A stretch of 64,000 nt of DNA from Nocardiopsis algeriensis (GTDB lineage: Bacteria > Actinomycetota > Actinomycetes > Streptosporangiales > Streptosporangiaceae), in contig NZ_JACHJO010000003.1 of assembly GCF_014203695.1 (NCBI RefSeq), forward strand, positions 62,001 to 126,000, written 5' to 3'. This document shows, piece after piece, positions 46,213 through 52,277 of the stretch (positions are counted from its first letter, which is position 1; each line of letters opens with the position of its first letter). The notes beneath the pieces are model-generated. The model was not told the DNA's origin and ran no database searches. It saw only the letters and a list, made by a program, of their open reading frames with translations. The position numbers were made by a program, and so were the translations under genes.

Positions 46213-46437
46213 ATGGACAAGTTCACCGACCTCGCCGACGGCGGGGACCGCGACCCGATCACCGAGCTCGCCGCCCTGGCGGAGCTGTGTGCGGACCTGG
46301 AGCGCAGAAAGGCCGTCCTGGTGCGCCGGGCCCGCAACGACGGCGTCACCTGGGCCGCCATCGCCACGGTGCTGGGTGTCTCCAAGCAGGCGGTGCACAA
46401 GAAGTACGGCAGAAGCCGGACGCCGGGAGAGCGCTGA
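46213..46437 (+). CDS. Small helix-turn-helix regulator, probably self-repressing
   Basis: 74 aa. The helix-turn-helix WAAIATVLGVSKQAVHKKYGR covers residues 47-67; the N-terminal half is a charged helix suited to dimer formation. No ligand domain. The ATG begins at the predicted transcription start (leaderless). Two identical palindromes in the promoter make auto-repression likely (inference). The frame extends upstream through the repeat array and tRNA, which is not real coding. Confidence 0.75.
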   Translation: MDKFTDLADGGDRDPITELAALAELCADLERRKAVLVRRARNDGVTWAAIATVLGVSKQAVHKKYGRSRTPGER

Positions 46438-46584
46438 CGGACCTGCGGGCTTGACGAACCGGGGACCTGGGTACTGGGGGTGATTACCCGCTCATCCCCG
46501 GTCATGGCCAGGGGTGGAGAGGGGAGCACAAGAAGGACCGAGCCGACACGCGACATCCCCGTCGGTGTCAGGGGAGGGGAACTC

Positions 46585-47874
46585 ATGGCCGAACCGCCGC
46601 ACCGCGGGGCAGGGGGGTGGCGCGGGCCGGCTGCCGCCGTCGCCGCCCTGGTACTGGTCGCCGGGTGCGGACCGCCGCCCGGTGAGGCGGAGGGGAGCGG
46701 CGGCCTCGCCGACGACCCGAAGTTCGTGTGGGCGGTCACCGGCGCCGACCGCCCCGCGCACGAGGCCGTCGCGCGGCTGTGGAACGAGAACAATCCCGAC
46801 CGCCAGGTCGAGGTCTACTTCCTCGCCCCGACCGCCGACGAGCAGCGCCGGGCCCTGTTCCAGGACCTGCAGAGCCGGGCCGGCGACTTCGACGTCCTGG
46901 GCCTCGACGTCATCTGGACCGGTGAGTTCGCCGACTTCGGCTACGTCGAGAGCCTGGAGGACCTGAGACCCGAGGTCGAGGGCGTCAGCCTGCCCGGGGC
47001 CCTCGACAGCGCCCAGTGGCAGGACGAGCTCTACGCCCTGCCCTACTCGTCCAACGGCGCCTTCCTCTACTACCGCACCGACCTGGTGGACGAGCCGCCC
47101 CGGACCTGGGAGGAACTCTACGAGACGGGGACCGCGGCCGCCGAGGAGGCCGGGATCTCCGGCTACGTCGGCCAGGGTGACCAGTACGAGGGCTTCGTCG
47201 TCACCTACCTGGAACTGTTCTGGTCCGCCGGCGGCGAGCTGTTCGACGAGGACCAGACCCGGAGCACCTTCCTGGAGGGCGACGCCGCCGAGCGCTCACT
47301 GGACTTCATGTCCCGGGCGCACGAGGGCGGTCTCTTCGCCGAGGGCTTCGACTCCATGGTCGAGGACGACGCCCGTGCCCTGTTCCAGGCGGGCGAGGCC
47401 GTCTACATGCGCAACTGGCCCTACGCGATCCCGCTCCTCGAGGGCGAGGCGGGGGAGGAGAGCGCGGTCGCCGGGAAGTTCGGGGTCGCTCCGCTGCCCA
47501 CCTTCGACGGCGAGGGCTCCACCAGCGCGCTGGGCGGGCTCAACAACGCCGTCAGCACACTGAGCGACAGCAAGGAGCTGGCCCGCGAGTTCGTTCTGTG
47601 GGCGGCGACGGACCCGGGAGCCCAGGAGGCGCTCATCGAGCACAGCATCGCGCCGACCATGCTCAGCATCTACGAGGAGGCGGAGGACCCGAACGTGCAG
47701 CTGCTCGGGGAGATCCTCACCGAGGCGCATCCCAGGCCGCCGGTACCCGGCTACAACTCGCTGTCGCTGGCCGTTCAGGACAACGTGTATCCCGCCTACC
47801 TGGGGCACGAGGACCCTCGGAAGGCGCTGGAAGCGGTGGACCGGGCAGCCGGCGAAGCACTCGGACAGGAGTAG
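46585..47874 (+). CDS. ABC sugar transporter, substrate-binding lipoprotein
   Basis: 429-aa extracytoplasmic binding protein of the sugar (cluster 1) type. Signal peptide ends in the lipobox LVAGC, giving a lipid anchor. The mature part shows DEQRRALFQDLQSRAGDFDVLGLDVIW, ALPYSSNGAFLYYRTD and GGLNNAVSTLSDSKEL typical of LpqY/MalE-like proteins. ATG with GGGAGGGGA upstream. Six bases before the first permease gene. Confidence 0.9.
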   Translation: MAEPPHRGAGGWRGPAAAVAALVLVAGCGPPPGEAEGSGGLADDPKFVWAVTGADRPAHEAVARLWNENNPDRQVEVYFLAPTADEQRRALFQDLQSRAGDFDVLGLDVIWTGEFADFGYVESLEDLRPEVEGVSLPGALDSAQWQDELYALPYSSNGAFLYYRTDLVDEPPRTWEELYETGTAAAEEAGISGYVGQGDQYEGFVVTYLELFWSAGGELFDEDQTRSTFLEGDAAERSLDFMSRAHEGGLFAEGFDSMVEDDARALFQAGEAVYMRNWPYAIPLLEGEAGEESAVAGKFGVAPLPTFDGEGSTSALGGLNNAVSTLSDSKELAREFVLWAATDPGAQEALIEHSIAPTMLSIYEEAEDPNVQLLGEILTEAHPRPPVPGYNSLSLAVQDNVYPAYLGHEDPRKALEAVDRAAGEALGQE

Positions 47875-47880
47875 GCGGCC

Positions 47881-48795
47881 ATGGCGACGATTTCGAGGGG
47901 CACGAGCCGGGAGGGACGTGTGCGGCGCGGCCTGGGAGAGAGGGCGATGGGCAGGATCTTCCTGACCCCGTCCTTCGCCTTCATGGCCGTCATCGCCCTC
48001 TTCCCGGTGTTCTACGCCGTGGTGGTGAGCCTCTACCGCGTGCGCGGCTTCAACAGCGAGTTCGTCGGGCTCGGCAACTACGCGCAGGCGCTGACGGACC
48101 CCGACTTCTACAACGCGGTCCTCAACACCCTGGTGTTCACGGTCGCGTCGGTGACGCTGGAGTTCGTCATCGGGATGGGGTTCGCGCTGATCATGCACCA
48201 GGCGTTCGTGGGCCGCGGCCTGACCCGCGCGGTCATCCTGGTGCCGTGGGTGATCCCCACCGCCGTCGCCGCGCAGGTGTGGCGGTACATGTTCGACCAC
48301 AACCCCGGCTTCGCGAACGCGGTGCTGGGCGCCGAGATCAACTGGCTGCGCGATCCGGCGTGGTCGATGGTCGCCATCATCGGCGCCGACGTCTGGAAGA
48401 CCGCGCCGTTCGTGGCACTGCTGCTGCTCGCCGGGCTGCAGACGATTCCGGGGGACTACTACGAGGCGGCCGAGGTCGACGGTGCGGGACCGATCCAGCG
48501 GTTCTGGTCCATCACCCTGCCGCTCCTGCGGCCGGCGATCGTCGTCGCGCTGCTGTTCCGCACGGTGGACGCGCTGCGCATGTTCGACTTCGCGTACGTG
48601 TTCTCCGGCTACTCGAACTCGCTGGCCACCCTGTCGGTGTACGCCCAGCGGTTCCTGATCGCCGAGCCGCGGCTCGGCTACGCGAACGCGCTGTCCACGC
48701 TCACGTTCGTTGTCGTCATGCTCGTCGGCCTGGCCTTCATCAGCCGGATGGGCAGGCACATGGTCGGAGACGCAGCAGGGGAGGGAGAGCGATGA
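47881..48795 (+). CDS. ABC sugar transporter permease (MalF/SugA type)
   Basis: 304 aa, six membrane helices, with the EAA loop YEAAEVDGAGPIQRFWSITLPLL that contacts the ATPase. The stop overlaps the next start as ATGA, so the two permeases are translated together. Substrate probably a di- or oligosaccharide, by family only. Confidence 0.92.
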   Translation: MATISRGTSREGRVRRGLGERAMGRIFLTPSFAFMAVIALFPVFYAVVVSLYRVRGFNSEFVGLGNYAQALTDPDFYNAVLNTLVFTVASVTLEFVIGMGFALIMHQAFVGRGLTRAVILVPWVIPTAVAAQVWRYMFDHNPGFANAVLGAEINWLRDPAWSMVAIIGADVWKTAPFVALLLLAGLQTIPGDYYEAAEVDGAGPIQRFWSITLPLLRPAIVVALLFRTVDALRMFDFAYVFSGYSNSLATLSVYAQRFLIAEPRLGYANALSTLTFVVVMLVGLAFISRMGRHMVGDAAGEGER

Positions 48796-49706
48796 CGAGC
48801 AGGACGGAGAGGAACGAGATCGCCCGGGTGGTGGGCCGGGCCCGACGGCCGCGCCGCAAGGTGCCGCCCGCTCTGGCGAACGCACTCAAGATCGCGGGCC
48901 TGGCCGTGGTCCTGCTGTGGTGCCTGTTCCCGTTCCTGTGGATGGCGATGACGAGTCTGCGCACCGGGGCGGACGCGCTCACCGACCCGAACATCCTGCG
49001 GGGGCCGTTCAACCTCGACAACTACCGGCAGGTCGTCGACCTCGGCTTCCACTTCGCGCTGCGCAACTCGCTGGTCGTGGCGGCGCTGACGACGCTGATC
49101 TGCATCCCCGTGGCGTCCCTGGCGGGGTACGCGCTCGCACGGCTGCCGCTGGCGGGCAAGTTCCTCATCCTGTCCGTCACCCTGGTGGCGACGCTCTTCC
49201 CGCCGGTGGCACTGGTCAACCCGCTGTACCAGATGTACCTGAGGATCGACGAGTGGACGGGGATCAGCCTGCTCAACTCCTACGCGGGCATGGTCATCCC
49301 GTACGTGGCGCTGACCCTGCCGCTGGCCGTCTTCATCCTCACCACGTTCTTCGCGGGCATCCCCAAGGAGATCGAGGAGTCGGCGAAGGTGGACGGCGCC
49401 ACGCCCTTCCAGGCCTTCTGGAGGGTGGTGGTGCCGCTGGCCGCCCCGGGCGTGGGTGCGGCCGCGATCCTCACCTTCGTGTACGCGACCAACGAATTCC
49501 TGCTGGCGTTCTCGTTCGCGCCGCGCGACCTGAACGTGCAGACCGTCCCGGTCTTCATCGGTACGTTCCAGCGCGTGGGGTACGAGAACCCCATCGGCCA
49601 GGTCATGGCCGCGTCGGTCCTGGTGTCGATCCCGCTCATCGCCTTCGCGCTGATCCTGCAGCGCCGCATCGTCGCCGGACTGACCTCCGGTGCGGTCAAG
49701 GGCTGA
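48792..49706 (+). CDS. ABC sugar transporter permease (MalG/SugB type)
   Basis: 304 aa, six membrane helices; EAA loop ESAKVDGATPFQAFWRVVVPLA. ATG overlaps the previous stop. No ATPase gene follows; as in streptomycetes, a shared ATPase of MsiK type encoded elsewhere could drive it (inference). Confidence 0.92.
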   Translation: MTSRTERNEIARVVGRARRPRRKVPPALANALKIAGLAVVLLWCLFPFLWMAMTSLRTGADALTDPNILRGPFNLDNYRQVVDLGFHFALRNSLVVAALTTLICIPVASLAGYALARLPLAGKFLILSVTLVATLFPPVALVNPLYQMYLRIDEWTGISLLNSYAGMVIPYVALTLPLAVFILTTFFAGIPKEIEESAKVDGATPFQAFWRVVVPLAAPGVGAAAILTFVYATNEFLLAFSFAPRDLNVQTVPVFIGTFQRVGYENPIGQVMAASVLVSIPLIAFALILQRRIVAGLTSGAVKG

Positions 49707-49818
49707 GCGGGGCGTCCCGCCCGGGCGGCGGGGAGGGCCGGACGGGGAGGAACGGCGGTACCGCGAGGCGGAACGGCCGGACCGGGGTGTGCGACCGCGA
49801 GGGGCTCGGAGACACGGA

Positions 49819-49845
49819 ACCCGCCGGGCACGGGGCCCGGCGGGT
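49819..49845. terminator. Terminator between the ABC operon and the GroES-like gene
   Basis: 11-bp perfect stem (arms 49819-49829 and 49835-49845), 5-base loop, between convergent genes. Confidence 0.8.
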
Positions 49846-49869
49846 CGGCGGGTGTCGGACGGACAGGGG

Positions 49870-50190
49870 TCAGAGGTAGAGCCCGGTGCCCCGCTCGGGA
49901 GCCTCCTTGGCGATGGCGTGCACGTCGCGCTCGCGCAGGATGACGTAGCGTTCGCCGTTCAACTCGACCTCGCCCTGTTCCTCCGGGTCGAAGAGCACAC
50001 GGTCACCGGTCTTCACGTGCCGGGCGCCGGTTCCGGCACCCACGACCTCGCCCCAGGCGAGCCTGGTGGCCAGCTTCACCGTGTCCGGGATGACCAGGCC
50101 GGCGCTGCTGCGCCGTTCGCTCTTGTCCACGACCGTCTTCACGAGCAGGCGGTCGTGGAGCATCTGGATTTCAAGCTTTGATTCGGCCAC
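49870..50190 (-). CDS. GroES-like (Cpn10) protein, orphan
   Basis: 106 aa. The Cpn10 fold is shown by LHDRLLVKTV, SSAGLVIPDT, WGEVVGAGTGARHVKTGDRVLFDP and the ending YVILRERDVHAIA. No groEL is adjacent, and the mobile-loop segment (ERRSSAGLVIP) is short. It may be a second co-chaperone or have a separate role. GTG start with GGAGGC upstream on the minus strand. Confidence 0.8.
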   Translation of the reverse strand: MAESKLEIQMLHDRLLVKTVVDKSERRSSAGLVIPDTVKLATRLAWGEVVGAGTGARHVKTGDRVLFDPEEQGEVELNGERYVILRERDVHAIAKEAPERGTGLYL

Positions 50191-50320
50191 GCCTCCAGGA
50201 TATTGCGTCCGGACCGCGACCCAGGGCCCGCATCCTCCCCCGGTCTCGACGGTGACGCGCAACACACTCCGTGGGTGCCCTGTGGACGCCCTGTTGGCTT
50301 CACCGCCTCTTCACCTCCGG

Positions 50321-50326
50321 TACAGT
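50321..50326 (+). promoter_or_regulatory. -10 element of tRNA-Ala copy 2
   Basis: TACAGT with a possible TTCACC -35 at 50299-50304, 38 bases before the tRNA. Confidence 0.45.
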
Positions 50327-50364
50327 ATTTCCATCGCCGTTCGGGGAAACCGACCGGCAATCCA

Positions 50365-50437
50365 GGGGCTATGGCGCAGTTGGTAGCGCGCCTCCATGGC
50401 ATGGAGGAGGTCTGGGGTTCGAATCCCCATAGCTCCA
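50365..50437 (+). tRNA. tRNA-Ala (GGC), copy 2
   Basis: Identical in all 73 bases to copy 1. Confidence 0.97.
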
Positions 50438-50444
50438 CCCTGGG

Positions 50445-50650
50445 AACGACCCTGCTCGCAAGCTCCGCTTGCTCGCGGGGTCGTTCTGTTTCTTCCGGGG
50501 GGAGACCCCCGGGCCCCCTCGGGAACGACCCTGCTCGCAAGTTCTGCTTGCTCGCGGGGTCGTTCTGTTTCTTCCGGGGGAAGACCCCCGGGCCTCCTCG
50601 ACAACGGCCCCGCCCGCGAGCTCGGCTTGCGGGCGGGGTTGTTCCGTTTC
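50445..50650 (+). repeat. Array B: three 79-bp hairpin repeats after tRNA-Ala 2
   Basis: Units start at 50445, 50524 and 50603, again 79 bases apart and 7 bases after the tRNA. The third unit has a longer stem, AACGGCCCCGCCCGC (50603-50617) with GCGGGCGGGGTTGTT (50629-50643), the two G-T positions being wobble pairs. Confidence 0.85.
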
Positions 50651-50667
50651 TCCCCGGAACGGCGCGG

Positions 50668-50862
50668 TCAGGGCCCCTCGGTGCGGGTGCCGATGTGGTC
50701 CAGGAGGGCCGCGTCGCCGGAGACCAGGCGCTCCACCTCCTCGCCGCCGTCGCAGCGCCGCAGGGACACCGTCACCTGTCCCTCGGAGCGGCCCACCACG
50801 CGCCACGTCCCGCCGTGGTCCTCCCAGCGGCGGAGGGCGCCGGCCGGATCCGTATCTCCCAT
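50668..50862 (-). CDS. Small conserved-looking hypothetical protein
   Basis: 64 aa: MGDTDPAGALRRWEDHGG, then TWRVVGRSEGQVTVSLRRCDGGEEVERLVSGDAALLDHI. The Trp-arginine-valine core and CDGGEEV look like a small beta-sheet protein that I have seen in other actinobacteria without a function. ATG start; the longer frame into tRNA-Ala 3 is not coding. It lies between the second and third tRNA cassettes on the opposite strand. Confidence 0.6.
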   Translation of the reverse strand: MGDTDPAGALRRWEDHGGTWRVVGRSEGQVTVSLRRCDGGEEVERLVSGDAALLDHIGTRTEGP

Positions 50863-50939
50863 GGCCCCTTTTCTACGCCTTCGCGCGTGTTGTCGCCAGG
50901 GGGCGAACCACCGTGGCCGAGTCACCCCCGCAGGTCCGA

Positions 50940-50945
50940 TAGACT
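50940..50945 (+). promoter_or_regulatory. -10 element of tRNA-Ala copy 3
   Basis: TAGACT, 31 bases before the tRNA. Confidence 0.45.
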
Positions 50946-50976
50946 GGTCCCACGACTTCGGGAAACCGAAGGACTC

Positions 50977-51049
50977 GGGGCTATGGCGCAGTTGGTAGCG
51001 CGCCTCCATGGCATGGAGGAGGTCTGGGGTTCGAATCCCCATAGCTCCA
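50977..51049 (+). tRNA. tRNA-Ala (GGC), copy 3
   Basis: Identical in all 73 bases to copies 1 and 2. Confidence 0.97.
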
Positions 51050-51056
51050 CCTCGAG

Positions 51057-51262
51057 AACAACCCTGCTCGCAAGCTCCGCTTGCTCGCGGGGTTGTTCTG
51101 TTTCTTCCAGGGGAAGACCCCCGGGCCCCCTTGAGAACGACCCTGCTCGCAAGCTCCGCTCGCGGCCAGGGTCGTTTCGTTTCCTCCGGGGCCCGGGCTC
51201 CGCGGAGGCGGCCCTGTCCGCCGGCCGCGCCTGCTCGCGGGGTCGTTCTGCTCCGTCCCCGA
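51057..51262 (+). repeat. Array C: 79-bp hairpin repeats after tRNA-Ala 3, third unit decayed
   Basis: Units at 51057 and 51136 (79 bases apart, first one 7 bases after the tRNA). The first unit has AACAACCC paired with GGGTTGTT, a compensated change relative to AACGACCC/GGGTCGTT. The second has a shortened inner part. Where a third unit is due (about 51215) only the right half (TGCTCGCGGGGTCGTTCTG) survives. Confidence 0.8.
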
Positions 51263-51306
51263 ATTTTGCCTTCCAGGTCTTGCGCCGGGAGCTTCGCCGG
51301 TCCATG

Positions 51307-51324
51307 ATCAACATGTCGGTTGAT
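51307..51324. promoter_or_regulatory. Probable ArsR-type operator
   Basis: ATCAAC (51307-51312), 6-base spacer, GTTGAT (51319-51324): an exact inverted repeat 23 bases before the ArsR-family start, in a locally AT-rich stretch. Confidence 0.6.
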
Positions 51325-51347
51325 TAACCAGGAGGTTGAACAAGGAG

Positions 51348-51719
51348 ATGGCGGATGACTCGCTGAGCCTCGTCTTCGCCGCGTTGGCGGATCCGACCCG
51401 ACGGGCGCTGCTCGCCCGGCTGGCGAGGGGTGAGGCCACGGTCAACGAGCTCGCGGAGCCGTTCCCCATCAGTCTCCAGGCGGTCTCCCGGCACCTGAAG
51501 GTCCTCGAACGCGCGGGACTCGTCAGCCGGGGCAGGGAGGCCCAGTGGCGGCCCTGCCGCCTGGAGACGCAGCCGCTGGAGGAGGCGTCGGAGTGGATCG
51601 GCCGCCACCGCCGCCAGTGGGAGGACCGCCTCGGCCGGCTCGACGAGGTGATCAGCCGTATCCAGCGGGGACAGCGGAGCAGCACCGGAACCACAGAGGG
51701 AGAGACCGAGAATGAGTGA
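51348..51719 (+). CDS. ArsR-family transcriptional regulator
   Basis: 123-aa winged-helix repressor: FAALADPTRRALLARLARGEATVNELAEPF, then SLQAVSRHLKVLERAGLVSRGREAQWRPC (split recognition helix region). It is of the subgroup that lacks metal-binding Cys and is paired with SRPBCC proteins. ATG has AAGGAG directly before it; TTG 51336 is an alternative. Overlaps the next gene by 8 bases. Confidence 0.88.
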   Translation: MADDSLSLVFAALADPTRRALLARLARGEATVNELAEPFPISLQAVSRHLKVLERAGLVSRGREAQWRPCRLETQPLEEASEWIGRHRRQWEDRLGRLDEVISRIQRGQRSSTGTTEGETENE

Positions 51720-52185
51720 CCTCGAAGTGATCGTCGAGCCCGGCCGGCAGGACATCGTCGTCCGGCGCACCTTCGACGCCCCACGGGACGTCGTCTTCCG
51801 GGCGATGACCGAGCCCGAGCACCTCGCCAGGTGGTGGGGCCTGGCCGAGACCGAGACGGTCGTCGACCGGCTCGAGCTGCGCCCCGGCGGAACCTGGCGG
51901 TTCGTGGAGAAGGGCCCCGACGGCCGGGAGGACGCCTTCCGCGGTGTGTTCCACGACGTCGTCGCGCCCGAGCGCTTCGTGCAGACCTTCGAGTACGAGG
52001 GCATGCCGGGGCACGTGGCCATGGAGACCCACGCCCTGGAGGAGGACGGAGGCCGTACCCGCTACACCTCGGTCTCGGTGTTCCAGAGCGTCGAGGACCG
52101 CGACGGCATGGTGCGGTCGGGGATGGAGACCGGGCTGAGGCAGTCCCTGGACGCCCTGGAGGAGCTCGCCGGGTCGCTGACCTGA
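51712..52185 (+). CDS. SRPBCC (AHSA1-type) domain protein
   Basis: 157-aa START/Bet v1-like fold with a hydrophobic ligand cavity. VRRTFDAPRDVVFRAMTEPEHLARWWG and LRPGGTWRF are the AHSA1/PF08327 hallmarks. Its start lies inside the ArsR gene, so the two are translationally coupled. Ligand unknown. Confidence 0.88.
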   Translation: MSDLEVIVEPGRQDIVVRRTFDAPRDVVFRAMTEPEHLARWWGLAETETVVDRLELRPGGTWRFVEKGPDGREDAFRGVFHDVVAPERFVQTFEYEGMPGHVAMETHALEEDGGRTRYTSVSVFQSVEDRDGMVRSGMETGLRQSLDALEELAGSLT

Positions 52186-52277
52186 GCGTTGCCGCGGTCG
52201 GCCGGGCCCCCGGGTCCGGCCGACCGGTCCTGTGGACAGCGGCCGCGATGTCCCCCGCGGCCGGTACTGTCGATCCC

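Noticed and set aside
45835..46437. A 200-aa frame that starts inside tRNA-Ala 1 and ends with the HTH protein
   Set aside because: The first part translates the tRNA and hairpin array; similar peptides (TTLLASSACSRG) appear after each tRNA copy only because the DNA is repeated. The real gene starts at 46213.
45829..50437. Integrated mobile island with tRNA attachment sites
   Set aside because: No integrase, excisionase or transfer genes and no shift in base composition; only the repeated tRNA cassettes support it, so it is kept as a recombination hypothesis only.
45902..51262. CRISPR array
   Set aside because: Repeats are 79-bp hairpin units with near-identical linkers, not short repeats with unique spacers, and no cas genes are present.
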